The notes under the pieces were generated by a model. That model had not been told where the DNA came from. It saw nothing but the letters and a program-made list of their open reading frames with translations, and ran no database searches. Positions 7,712-15,511 of a DNA stretch of 64,000 bases are shown here, in pieces. Origin of the DNA: Salinithrix halophila. Lineage in GTDB: Bacteria; Bacillota; Bacilli; Thermoactinomycetales; DSM-45169. Every line of letters begins with the position of its first letter. Within the stretch, counting starts at the first letter, position 1. The position numbers and the translations under genes were made by a program. The stretch is taken from contig NZ_JBHSAP010000009.1 of NCBI RefSeq assembly GCF_042650125.1, positions 248,001-312,000 on the forward strand. The letters run 5' to 3'.

Positions 7712-9086
7712 GCCCTACACTTCCTTTCCTGCTTTTTGCATGCTCTCCAAGTTCATGGATGACATGACATGTACACGCGATACCGTTGAAGAAATTCTCC
7801 ATTTTGATATTTTCGTTGGGAGAGTGGTTTGCTTCGTCATAATTAGCGTAGGGAACAACAATAGAAGGTGACCCCATTATTTTCGTCCATACATAGTCTG
7901 GAAGGGTCCCGCCTAAACTGGGCTGAAGGATTGGCTCTTGCTGATAGGCCTTGTAAACAGCTTTTCGTATAATGGGAACCATTTCGTGGTCAGCGGGAGT
8001 CCTGGAAGGCGGTGTTTTCCCCCACAGCTTCACTTCAATCTCGGGAGAATGCTTCCGGACATGGTCGACAAGCTTTTGATAAATATCCTCCGGATCTTGA
8101 TCCCCTACCAGTCGAATATCCATTTTCGCCGCTGCTTGGGACGGAATGATTGTCTTCATGCCTTCTCCGCTATAACCTCCATGGAACCCAGCAATATTGA
8201 AAGTCGGTTCCATCATCAATCGTTGATGATAGGTCTCCCCATCCAGATCGAAATCACGAAATCCAATTTGTTCTGCAATCGACTCCCGTTCAAAAGGAAG
8301 GGTGCGCAACAATTGAACCTCCAGATCAGACGGTTGGCGGACATGGTCATAAAAGCCGTCGATCAATACCCGTCCACTGGGGTCGCGCATGGATTGAAAT
8401 AAGCCGATTAGTTTCCATATCGGATTGGGAACGATATTGCCTTTATTACCGGAGTGATTATCCCAATCAGCCCCTTTGGCGGTTAACTCCACTTTGAGAT
8501 TCCCTCTAACTCCTAACAAAATAAGGGGTTGTCCACTTTCATGGGAGGGCCCGTCAGCGGTATAAACCAAATCCGCCTTTAGAAGATCTCGATGTTCTTG
8601 GACAAAGGACGCTAGGTTCACACTCCCCTTTTCCTCTTCGCCTTCAAATACACATTTGATATTGATCGGAAGCGCCCCATATTCGTCTAAATACGTTTGA
8701 ATGGCAAGGACTTGTGCCATAAGCTGGCCCTTGTTGTCCCCAGCTCCCCGGCAATAAATCTTTCCATCTCGAATCGTCGGTTCAAAGGGTGGGGACAGCC
8801 ATTCTTCGATGGGATCAGGAGGTTGAACATCATAATGTCCATAGATAAGAAGAGTGAAATCGCTATCATTTCTGTTGACTTCACCATATACGACAGGATG
8901 CCCCTTCGTTTCAATCAGACCGGATCGAATGCCAGCTTCCTCCATCATCCTTTTCAGTAGGTTGGCACAATCCGCCATGCCCACATTTTGTGAACTGATA
9001 CTCTCTTGGCGTAATAGGGTAAATAGCTTTTTCAGATATAGATCGCTTCGGCTCCTGATCCGTTCATGAACGCGATGCAAGCCCAT
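7704..9086 (-). CDS. M20 family metallopeptidase (dipeptidase-like)
   Basis: A 460-residue di-zinc amidohydrolase of the M20 dipeptidase group. Metal and catalytic elements visible: YGHYDVQPP (His and catalytic Asp), GAGDNKGQ (bridging Asp), EGEEEKGS (catalytic Glu plus ligand), YTADGPS, and DNHSG in the dimerisation domain. It hydrolyses a peptide or amide bond; together with AbgT, p-aminobenzoyl-glutamate-like substrates are plausible but unproven. ATG 9086 is 4-6 bases after a GGGAGGGGGG site, so the 29 upstream in-frame residues are not used. A GTCGAC-centred operator lies about 60 bases upstream. Confidence 0.88.
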   Translation of the reverse strand: MGLHRVHERIRSRSDLYLKKLFTLLRQESISSQNVGMADCANLLKRMMEEAGIRSGLIETKGHPVVYGEVNRNDSDFTLLIYGHYDVQPPDPIEEWLSPPFEPTIRDGKIYCRGAGDNKGQLMAQVLAIQTYLDEYGALPINIKCVFEGEEEKGSVNLASFVQEHRDLLKADLVYTADGPSHESGQPLILLGVRGNLKVELTAKGADWDNHSGNKGNIVPNPIWKLIGLFQSMRDPSGRVLIDGFYDHVRQPSDLEVQLLRTLPFERESIAEQIGFRDFDLDGETYHQRLMMEPTFNIAGFHGGYSGEGMKTIIPSQAAAKMDIRLVGDQDPEDIYQKLVDHVRKHSPEIEVKLWGKTPPSRTPADHEMVPIIRKAVYKAYQQEPILQPSLGGTLPDYVWTKIMGSPSIVVPYANYDEANHSPNENIKMENFFNGIACTCHVIHELGEHAKSRKGSVGHE

Positions 9087-9143
9087 TTTCCCCCCTCCCA
9101 TTTCAAATGAATTCTGAACACTTATAATTATACAGGTATTAAA

Positions 9144-9158
9144 AGTCGATTGTCGACT
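9144..9158. promoter_or_regulatory. GntR/FCD operator copy 1 (before M20-abgT)
   Basis: AGTCGA-TTG-TCGACT is a perfect 6-base inverted repeat with a 3-base centre. It recurs almost exactly at 12166 and in related form at 12906, beside the FCD-type GntR gene. Binding by that regulator is inferred from this distribution. Confidence 0.65.
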
Positions 9159-9188
9159 AGTATTTGTTGGCATCCTCCGGGCTCCTCC

Positions 9189-10373
9189 CTATAAGATCCC
9201 CTTTTGTTTCAGGACTTGAATATCCGATCTGGAATAACCCAAGCGTTCTAAAATCACCTCATTATGCTCGCCCAACTTCGGAGCTGGATGGTCGATGGAA
9301 CCGGGGTTCTGTGACAATTTGATGGGAATCCCAGGCATCATGATCCGACCGGCTACGGGGTGTTCCTGATGGACGATCATTTCCCGCGCTAGTACCTGAG
9401 GGTGTTGAACCACTTTCTCCACATCATTAATGGGGCTGGAGGGAATGCCTTCTTTCTCAAAAAGTTGCAACCATTCTTCTGCCGTTTTTTCCACCAAGAT
9501 TTCCCCCATGAGATTCTTAAGTTCATCCCAGTGACTCGTTCGATCCGCATTGGTTTTGAACCGGGGGTCCTCCATCCACTCCTCCCTGTCCAAGATACAG
9601 CACAGTTTCCTCCACAAATGGTCGTTCCCAGCCGCCACAACGATATATTCGTCAGAGGATTTAAAAACCGCAAAGGGCGTGATGGAAGGGTGTCGATTCC
9701 CCGTCGGCTTTGGTGACTCTCCGGATACGGCGTAGCGAGCGATGGCATTTTCCAGTATAGCCACTTGACAGTCCAGCATCGCAACGTCCACTTTCTGCCC
9801 TTTCCCACTCCCATTTCGTCTATGGACAGCGGCTAAAATTCCGATAACCGTAAATAAACCAGAGGTGATATCGCCGATGGAAGCACCCACCCTTGTCGGA
9901 GAGCCGTTTGGGAAACCGGTGAGACTCATAATCCCTCCTAACCCCTGTACAATGAGATCATAGGCCGCTTTGTTGCTAAAAGGTCCTGTATGGCCGAATC
10001 CAGAACTGGCAGCATAGATTACGGAGGGATTGATCTCTTTTAATGTTTCATAGCCCAAACCCAATTTTTCCATCGTTCCCGGGCGATAGTTTTCCAATAC
10101 AACATCAGTGTCTTTCACTAGTTCCAGGAAAATCTCTTTTCCTTCGTCCGTTTTCAAATTGAGTGTCAAACTTTTTTTATTACGGTTCAGGTTGATAAAA
10201 TAAACGCTTTCCCCATTGACGAAAGGCCCGTACCCCCGGGCATCATCGCCACCGAAAGGAGTCTCCACCTTAACGATCTCGGCGCCTAGATCCCCGAGAA
10301 TCATCGAGGCGTAGGGACCGGCCAGCACCCGGGTTAAATCTAACACCTTCATTCCCTGCAATGCTTTTTCCAT
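9189..10373 (-). CDS. CaiB/BaiF-type class III CoA-transferase
   Basis: A 394-residue class III CoA-transferase, which moves CoA between carboxylic acids. It opens with ALQGMKVLDLTRVLAGPYASMILGDLGAEIVKVE, has the active-site aspartate in AAYDLIVQGLGG, and the conserved RVGASIGDITSGLFTVIGILAAVHRRNGSGKGQKVDVAM. The ATG at 10373 follows AGGAGAG by 7-8 bases. It lies 19 bases after the P-loop/Asp23 gene and probably shares its transcript with that gene and the crotonase. Activation of an imported acid as a CoA thioester is the likely role (inference). Confidence 0.9.
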   Translation of the reverse strand: MEKALQGMKVLDLTRVLAGPYASMILGDLGAEIVKVETPFGGDDARGYGPFVNGESVYFINLNRNKKSLTLNLKTDEGKEIFLELVKDTDVVLENYRPGTMEKLGLGYETLKEINPSVIYAASSGFGHTGPFSNKAAYDLIVQGLGGIMSLTGFPNGSPTRVGASIGDITSGLFTVIGILAAVHRRNGSGKGQKVDVAMLDCQVAILENAIARYAVSGESPKPTGNRHPSITPFAVFKSSDEYIVVAAGNDHLWRKLCCILDREEWMEDPRFKTNADRTSHWDELKNLMGEILVEKTAEEWLQLFEKEGIPSSPINDVEKVVQHPQVLAREMIVHQEHPVAGRIMMPGIPIKLSQNPGSIDHPAPKLGEHNEVILERLGYSRSDIQVLKQKGIL

Positions 10374-10392
10374 CCGTTTTCTCTCCTTTTTT

Positions 10393-11220
10393 TCATGGCG
10401 TATCTTCGTGTTCAATCAAACGTTCCGGCACCCTCAGATCATCCATGACAATCTGAGGAGGGTAGAGAGAATACAGTTGCATCCTTTCAAAAGCCGCACA
10501 AATGTGATACTGGATTTTGCGGCACACGGCCATTAAATGCTTCCCATACGCCAATCTGACGTGAACAGTGACATGTCCATCCCTTGGGTTCACCACCACT
10601 TTGCGGATCGAGGACAGGCCCTCCACTTGACAACAACTTCGATAAACAATATCCCGAATACAACTTTCTCGAATCGTTACCCGTCCCAGCTGAAAAGGGG
10701 GGAAAACGACCGTCGTTTCTCCAATGGCCGATTTTCCGCCAGCGAAAACGGACTGAGCTTTACCAACCCATTTGCTTAATAAATTTCGTTCGACTTCAAT
10801 CTTGGGCACAGGAATGACATGTTGACCTTCCGTATGACGGATATAGCGGGCATATTGGATCTCCTTGGCGGTGGCGACTTCATCAATCGCAATCCATCGG
10901 ATCGGTCGAGGCAACTCCAATACGTCAACGATCCGATCAATCATGTTAAGGGAAGTACCCAAAACCAATAGTTTATCGATGGCATTCGCCGTAATGGCTG
11001 CCCGAACCCTTTGAGCGTGTTCTGAATCGAAGAAAATGGCTCGTTTGATAGCGGCGATCCGATTCAACTCATATTTGGCAGATACCCCTGCGATTTTCTG
11101 GCCGTGAAGGATGAGTAGCCCGTCGTCAATGATCGCCGGGATGCCCATCCGGTGTGCAAGCAGCAAAGCTTTGCTGCTCTTTCCCGAGCCGCTGACGCCG
11201 TAAAATCCGTAAACCTCCAT
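10393..11220 (-). CDS. P-loop ATPase with C-terminal Asp23-like domain
   Basis: A 275-residue protein of unknown function with two parts. The N-terminal part has a Walker A loop GVSGSGKS at residues 8-15 and a possible Walker B strand IRWIAIDE at 107-114. Residues 178-264 resemble the Asp23/YloU fold: LGRVTIRESCIRDIVYRS, CQVEGLSSI, a variable turn, VTVHVRLAYGKHLMAVCRKIQ and a closing strand ending DLRV. Asp23 proteins are cell-envelope stress proteins without enzymatic activity, so an NTPase fusion is unusual. ATG 11220 lacks a strong ribosome site; the stronger AAGGGAGAGAGG further upstream has no in-frame start close behind it, so the start is uncertain. Its place between a crotonase and a CoA-transferase suggests a metabolic or regulatory partner role. 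Confidence 0.75.
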   Translation of the reverse strand: MEVYGFYGVSGSGKSSKALLLAHRMGIPAIIDDGLLILHGQKIAGVSAKYELNRIAAIKRAIFFDSEHAQRVRAAITANAIDKLLVLGTSLNMIDRIVDVLELPRPIRWIAIDEVATAKEIQYARYIRHTEGQHVIPVPKIEVERNLLSKWVGKAQSVFAGGKSAIGETTVVFPPFQLGRVTIRESCIRDIVYRSCCQVEGLSSIRKVVVNPRDGHVTVHVRLAYGKHLMAVCRKIQYHICAAFERMQLYSLYPPQIVMDDLRVPERLIEHEDTP

Positions 11221-11275
11221 TGTTGATGCAGAAGCCTTCCATAAAGGATCCTGCCTCTCTCCCTTCTGTATATGC

Positions 11276-12082
11276 TCAGGCTTTTTTCTTTTTATCGGTA
11301 AACCGAGGAGGTCTTTTTTCGACAAAAGCCGCGACACCTTCAGGAAAATCCTGTGGATCCACAAACTCCGGATACGGCCTCGTTCCCGGGGCGGGTTGGA
11401 TGATCGGTGTACAGAGGGAGACCGCCTCTTTCACACCTTTGAGGGAAGCTGTGGACTGTGAAATGATTCGGTGGGCTAGTCGCAAAGTTGCTTGTTCTAG
11501 CTTTTCCTCATCGTTGACATAATTGATAAGCCCCCAGCGAAGCGCTTCGTCTGCATAGAGCATCCGCCCAGTATAGACCAAATCCTTCGTCAGACTGGGG
11601 CCGATCAATCGGACCAGGCGATGGACGAAGTTTTGATTCAAGGTGATACCCAATCGCCCAATCGGAATTCCCAAACGCGCACGGGGTGAGCCAATGCGGA
11701 TATCACAAGCAGCAGCCAGTACCATCCCCGCTCCGATAGCAGGTCCGTCGATCGAAGCAATCGTTGGGATCGAAAGCCGTTCCACAGCGGAAATCGCCTC
11801 TTCCATCAGCATAAAGGCACGCTCCGCTTCTTCCACCCCCAAACAGTGAAATTCTTTGATATCGGAGCCAGCAGTGAATTGCGGACCGGCACCACGAAAA
11901 ATCACACACTGGTTTCGACTGTTTTTTTGAATGCTTTGTGTGATCGCTTTCAATTCCTGCCACATGTTCATCGTCATCGCGTTTTTGTGCGTAGGTCGGT
12001 TTAAGGTGACAATGGCCAAACCTGCCCCTTCTAGGAGCACGATCTTTCCATTATCTTCGACCCGGTGTATGGCAACACGCAT
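11276..12082 (-). CDS. Enoyl-CoA hydratase/isomerase family protein without the usual glutamates
   Basis: A 268-residue crotonase-fold protein. Conserved parts include IVTLNRPTHKNAMTMNMWQEL, the oxyanion-hole loop FTAGSDIKEF (about residues 69-78) and IDGPAIGAGMVLAAACDIRIGSPRARLG. Both catalytic glutamates of classical hydratases are absent: the positions equal to rat Glu144 and Glu164 read V121 and I141 in my alignment by eye. A hydratase role is therefore doubtful; isomerase, hydrolase, decarboxylase or ligand-binding roles are open. The ATG follows AGGAGGGGG. It is first in a unit with the P-loop/Asp23 gene and the CoA-transferase, behind an operator of the adjacent GntR regulator. Confidence 0.85.
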   Translation of the reverse strand: MRVAIHRVEDNGKIVLLEGAGLAIVTLNRPTHKNAMTMNMWQELKAITQSIQKNSRNQCVIFRGAGPQFTAGSDIKEFHCLGVEEAERAFMLMEEAISAVERLSIPTIASIDGPAIGAGMVLAAACDIRIGSPRARLGIPIGRLGITLNQNFVHRLVRLIGPSLTKDLVYTGRMLYADEALRWGLINYVNDEEKLEQATLRLAHRIISQSTASLKGVKEAVSLCTPIIQPAPGTRPYPEFVDPQDFPEGVAAFVEKRPPRFTDKKKKA

Positions 12083-12165
12083 GGGTCCCCCTCCTTTTCT
12101 CCTATACAGAATTGTCAAAAATCAGGGATTAAAACACTAAACGACGGTACAGACGGGCTATTTTT

Positions 12166-12182
12166 AGTCGATTGTCGACAAT
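12166..12182. promoter_or_regulatory. GntR/FCD operator copy 2 (before the crotonase unit)
   Basis: The stretch AGTCGATTGTCGACAAT contains both the AGTCGATTGTCGAC arrangement seen at 9144 and the 12-base perfect palindrome ATTGTCGACAAT (12171-12182) seen at 12906. It lies between the GntR stop and the crotonase start. Confidence 0.7.
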
Positions 12183-12226
12183 TTTTATAAAAAATTTTTC
12201 CACCCCCCTTATTAGCCCCCTTCCTA

Positions 12227-12886
12227 TCAGGATGTTTTGAAATATTTTTCTAAACGGCGGATGGTTGCAAGGTTGTGCTTTTCCAAAATCGTTTTGGCTC
12301 CTCCGATATCCTCCCGCAATAGAGCCTCCACAATCTGTTCATGTTCTTTTAGGGATCGCTCCATGCTTTTGTTCTCCCAAAAAGAGATATTCACCAGCAC
12401 GCGAAGGGGTGTACTTATGCGAAAATAAGTGGTTTCAATCAATTTGCTGTCTCGAAACCGGATAATCGATTCATGGAAAATCTGATTCAGGCGAGAGTAT
12501 TCGTCTTGGTTATTTTGAGCCACCCGTTCCCGCATCGATGAAACAACCTCCTGCATCTTTTGCAGGTGATCTGCTGAGCGTTGCGGGTCAAAGCGTTCCA
12601 AGGCCATTCCTTCCATAAGAGAGCGCAGTTCAAACAGATCCGATAACTCTCGATAGGAATATTCCTTAACAAAACACCCTCGGCGGGGAAGCCGTTCCAC
12701 CAAACCAATCACTTCCAAAATATAGAACGCTTCCCGCACAGGAGCTCTGCTAGTGCCGAACTGTTCCGCCAATTCGCCTTCCCGTAGCTGTTCGCCTGGT
12801 TTGAACTTCTGGCTGACCACTTGTTCTGTGATAAAATTAGCAATTTGGTTGGGAAGGGATCCATCGAGCATCATTTTCGCTGTCAT
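12227..12886 (-). CDS. GntR family regulator, FCD (FadR-like) subfamily
   Basis: A 219-residue repressor. The winged helix-turn-helix covers about residues 8-75 (NQIANFITEQVVSQKFKPGEQLREGELAEQFGTSRAPVREAFYILEVIGLVERLPRRGCFV). The all-helical FCD ligand domain follows (LSDLFELRSLMEGMALERF and later NQIFHESIIRFRDSKLIETTYF and EHEQIVEALL). FCD domains commonly bind carboxylic acids. The ATG follows GGGGAT. A perfect palindrome lies 20-30 bases upstream of its start, and related sites precede the crotonase and M20/AbgT units, so it very likely controls all three promoters. Confidence 0.92.
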   Translation of the reverse strand: MTAKMMLDGSLPNQIANFITEQVVSQKFKPGEQLREGELAEQFGTSRAPVREAFYILEVIGLVERLPRRGCFVKEYSYRELSDLFELRSLMEGMALERFDPQRSADHLQKMQEVVSSMRERVAQNNQDEYSRLNQIFHESIIRFRDSKLIETTYFRISTPLRVLVNISFWENKSMERSLKEHEQIVEALLREDIGGAKTILEKHNLATIRRLEKYFKTS

Positions 12887-12905
12887 CGTCTATCCCCACT
12901 TTTTA

Positions 12906-12917
12906 ATTGTCGACAAT
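12906..12917. promoter_or_regulatory. GntR/FCD operator copy 3 (autoregulatory)
   Basis: ATTGTCGACAAT is a perfect 12-base palindrome just upstream of the gntR ribosome site, identical to the core at 12171-12182. Position and identity suggest autoregulation. Confidence 0.7.
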
Positions 12918-12979
12918 ATACCTTCTATATCAGCGTAGCATACTTTGACTCCCATGGAAAGCAAAAATGAAAGCGCCTC

Positions 12980-13011
12980 CACGACTTCTCTCATGAATGG
13001 CTGAAGCCGTG
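12980..13011 (-). repeat. Subterminal hairpin of a decayed IS200/IS605-type right end
   Basis: CACGACTTC (12980-12988) pairs with GAAGCCGTG (13003-13011), one position being a G-U wobble. It lies 12 bases past the stop of the TnpB remnant. IS200/IS605 elements carry such imperfect hairpins near their ends, and the RNA guide of TnpB ends in this region, so this is probably the relic of that end. Confidence 0.5.
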
Positions 13012-13022
13012 ACCTTCTCAGA

Positions 13023-13177
13023 TCATCGGGTGGAGCAATCCGCTACCCTCTCCCGTAGGCTCCGCCCGAGCCTAAAGCAAAATTGGCTAACTTCGGGGAC
13101 GAAGCCCTTGTTCCGATAAAGAACGTTTCGCATTGCATTGATATCCCATCCGCTCTATAGCCACAGCTCCAAGTATG
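13023..13177 (-). pseudogene. C-terminal remnant of a TnpB (IS200/IS605 OrfB) gene
   Basis: The minus-strand frame ending at TGA 13023 reads HTWSCGYRADGDINAMRNV and then about 30 more residues. This matches the end of TnpB, where a zinc-finger CG motif is followed by the RuvC aspartate block (consensus near CGYxADRDxNAAxNI). The second CxxC has lost a cysteine and no start is present: upstream, the frame runs straight into the amidase terminator. Only the C-terminal fifth or less remains, so the element is dead. No TnpA gene is visible. Confidence 0.65.
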
Positions 13178-13187
13178 AATCCATTTC

Positions 13188-13219
13188 AAAAAAGGAAGCC
13201 CCGTCTGAGGCGGGGCTTC
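13188..13219 (-). terminator. Rho-independent terminator of the amidase gene
   Basis: GAAGCCCCG (13195-13203) pairs with CGGGGCTTC (13211-13219); on the minus strand the stem is followed by CC and six T. A clear terminator 15 bases past the amidase stop. Confidence 0.9.
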
Positions 13220-13234
13220 GCTCGGGTTGAATTT

Positions 13235-13855
13235 TCACCGTACAGGGAGGCGATTCTCCCGTTGAAGAAGAAGGGCAGCGCCTTCAGCGATGGTAAAAGC
13301 CAGGGCATCGCGGAATCGGCTGTGTCGATACCAGCTCTTCTCTCCCGCATGGGTAAGATAAAACAGTTCCAGTTGAATCGCTGGGCAGGGAGCCTCCTCC
13401 AGGAGGGGTATCCACCCTCTATAGGACTCGGAATCATATTTTTTCCCCCGGTCCCAGATGCCAAAAGGACGGAGGAAAGCCGCCACGTGATTATGAAGGC
13501 GCGCCTGAAGGGATCGCAAGTCGAGGCCTGCACAGCCGCTGATATAGGTCTCAAAACCTGCTTCCATGGGGTTCTCGGAACCGTTTGTATGAATGCTTAA
13601 CAATAAGTCCGCTTCTATGTCTTCAGCCTGCCGGATTCGCTCTCTCCAATCAAGAGCCGTATCCCCTGCCCGTGTCAAAAGGCCTCTCACCTTTCCATGC
13701 CGGTTTAGATAGGCCGCGATGCGACGGGTCATATCCAGACAGACATCTTTTTCCGAGAGGCCATAGGCTTTCACCCCATACTCCACGCCCCCGTGACCCG
13801 GATCAAGACAAATTATGCTTTCCTTCACATGGTCTGTTTTCCATCTATCACTCAT
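13235..13855 (-). CDS. N-acetylmuramoyl-L-alanine amidase (Amidase_3)
   Basis: A 206-residue zinc amidase that cleaves the bond between muramic acid and L-alanine of the peptide stem. Visible motifs: CLDPGHGG (first zinc histidine), SEKDVCLDMTRRI (zinc glutamate), LLSIHTNG (second histidine) and the catalytic glutamate region IQLELFYLTH. Residues 1-12 are polar and there is no signal peptide or wall-binding repeat, as in phage-type or sporulation/mother-cell amidases. The ATG lies about 10 bases after AAAGGCGG. Two small genes upstream on the same strand (a coiled-coil protein and a membrane protein) probably share its transcript. Confidence 0.88.
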   Translation of the reverse strand: MSDRWKTDHVKESIICLDPGHGGVEYGVKAYGLSEKDVCLDMTRRIAAYLNRHGKVRGLLTRAGDTALDWRERIRQAEDIEADLLLSIHTNGSENPMEAGFETYISGCAGLDLRSLQARLHNHVAAFLRPFGIWDRGKKYDSESYRGWIPLLEEAPCPAIQLELFYLTHAGEKSWYRHSRFRDALAFTIAEGAALLLQRENRLPVR

Positions 13856-13871
13856 GGGACGTGTACCGCCT

Positions 13872-14078
13872 TTAGGCTTCCAGCCGGTTGCTTTTCTGTA
13901 TTTCTTCGGTCAATTGAGCGATTACTCGTTTCTGTGATTTCACCTTTTCCCTCAACTCCTTGTGAAAACTCTCCTTCCAATTTTCAAGAACTGCTTCTTT
14001 TATCTCGAGCCTCAGCCGTTCCAGTTGGTCAATCTCCATCTGCAATCGCTCTTCCAGCCGATCTCTACCCTCTGTCAT
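13872..14078 (-). CDS. Small charged coiled-coil protein
   Basis: A 68-residue protein made almost wholly of charged helix (RLEERLQMEIDQLERLRLEIKEAV and REKVKSQKRVIAQLTEEIQ), with heptad-like leucines and no membrane segment. I do not recognise a family. The ATG follows GGGGAGCGG. It lies 16 bases upstream of the amidase start, so an accessory or partner role to that amidase is possible. Confidence 0.6.
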   Translation of the reverse strand: MTEGRDRLEERLQMEIDQLERLRLEIKEAVLENWKESFHKELREKVKSQKRVIAQLTEEIQKSNRLEA

Positions 14079-14168
14079 GTGACCGCTCCCCTTTGCATTT
14101 CATCCGACTTCACTGATATCCCCGATTCCACCCCGATCCAAACCTCCAGGATGGTATTGCGGGACGGA

Positions 14169-15146
14169 TCAGTGGCGGGATTTCCTCTTCCGAACCCGTA
14201 AATAGAGGAGACCGGCGACCAGGAGAACGGACAGCCAGGCAACAGCCCAATAGTAAACAACCCTACGGGCGGCGTATTTATGTTCGGGATCAGAGAGACG
14301 GCCGCTCTCCACCATTCCTTTGACGGCTTCAGTAGCCTCTGCAGGAGTGACGAACCGGTTGTCGTAGGCTTGATTAATACGGTAAGTTCCGCTTTTCCCC
14401 TCACGAACCCACAACCGCTTTGTCTCGTGAATCGCCACCGGACTTCCGTCCACTTTGCCGTTGAAGACCGTGCGTACGAGGTACTTTCCTTTTATCAAAG
14501 CAAGGGTAAAACGGGGTTCCCCCTGGTGGAATTGCAGAATTTTTCCGTTCATACGAGCCACCGCAAGAAACCAATCCCCTTTCACCTTCTTACCGCCGAC
14601 TCTCGCCCGAATCGTGGTGGGACCGTGTTCGTCCTTTCGATCAGCCTTCATCTGGATTCCGGGGATGACCAGATCGTAACGCCTGGACTCCGCTTTTTCC
14701 TTACCGGTGGATTCATCCTTCCAAGTGATGATAATCCTCCGTTTACCAGGATTCTTCATAGACAAGAAAACTTCCCCATCATGGGAGGGAATTCTCCGGT
14801 GCCTCCTTTCCAATCGGTGGGTTCCATCAATCCCTTTCACTCTTTGGTAAATAGGATAAATAAAATGCCATGTGCCGGAACTCGTTTTCCTGTCTTTCAA
14901 TCTCGCGTGGATCCGCACTCCTTTGACCCGACCCGTCTGCGGATCGGTGATCAGACAGTGGCCTGTCTGGATTTGGCTATCGTCGTCGGATCGTTCTGCC
15001 GCTTCTTTCGGGCGTTTCCCCTTCTTCCTCGGCAAAGCGGGGTAAAAGATCTGGTCCTGTATAACAGGGTGTTCTATCATCACCCCTGTATCCGGGCTAG
15101 GTGTGGTTAAGACGAATATCATCATGGACGTCATCCATACAACCAC
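14169..15146 (-). CDS. Unknown exported protein with C-terminal membrane anchor
   Basis: A 325-residue protein not recognised as a family. It has an N-terminal hydrophobic stretch (VVWMTSMMIFVLTT), a long basic beta-rich middle with repeated strand patterns such as RRYDLVIPGIQMKA and KGDWFLAVARMNGKILQF, and a final membrane helix (VVYYWAVAWLSVLLVAGLLYLRV) followed by RKRKSRH. That topology places the middle outside the cell. GTG 15146 is chosen: no ATG or TTG lies in frame further upstream before a stop, and AAAAGGAG is 11 bases away. It may be co-transcribed with the coiled-coil and amidase genes. Confidence 0.6.
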   Translation of the reverse strand: MVVWMTSMMIFVLTTPSPDTGVMIEHPVIQDQIFYPALPRKKGKRPKEAAERSDDDSQIQTGHCLITDPQTGRVKGVRIHARLKDRKTSSGTWHFIYPIYQRVKGIDGTHRLERRHRRIPSHDGEVFLSMKNPGKRRIIITWKDESTGKEKAESRRYDLVIPGIQMKADRKDEHGPTTIRARVGGKKVKGDWFLAVARMNGKILQFHQGEPRFTLALIKGKYLVRTVFNGKVDGSPVAIHETKRLWVREGKSGTYRINQAYDNRFVTPAEATEAVKGMVESGRLSDPEHKYAARRVVYYWAVAWLSVLLVAGLLYLRVRKRKSRH

Positions 15147-15511
15147 GCTTGCAACGACTCCTTTTTTCCGGTTCTCCCTAGTCAGCTCTCTCTTGCTCCC
15201 TATGTATTCCCGGCAGACCCGTGTTTTTATCCATCCCTATAAACGAAAAATTGATCTTATGGGTTCGGCTGCCCCTGACGGATTGACATCGCTGAATCCA
15301 TTGTTAACCGTATCCTCTACACCTCATCGTTACACTGAAAGAGCCGACCCCCTAGAGGGACGGCTCTATCTAGAAAAGGGCGGGAATGAGAGAGATGTCT
15401 GTATGACGGTTAACACGGCCATACAAACTCTCTTTCTCTTCCATACCCGCTGTTGTATCCAATAAACATCCATTCAAAAAATTTCAGAAGGGAAGGACGC
15501 CCTCTTCCTTA
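15147..15511. other. Gene-free interval with one hairpin
   Basis: No open frame here has a ribosome site or family resemblance. The only structure is AGAGCCG (15340-15346) pairing with CGGCTCT (15361-15367), which may weakly end the fadH transcript on the minus strand; its T tract is short. Confidence 0.5.

Noticed and set aside
14280..15110. A 276-codon + strand frame opposite the unknown exported protein.
   Set aside because: It is antisense to a gene with a ribosome site, signal and anchor, and its translation has no recognisable domain.
15103..15465. A 120-codon + strand frame in the 365-base gap.
   Set aside because: Low-complexity translation, no ribosome site of note, and overlap with the start of the minus-strand gene.
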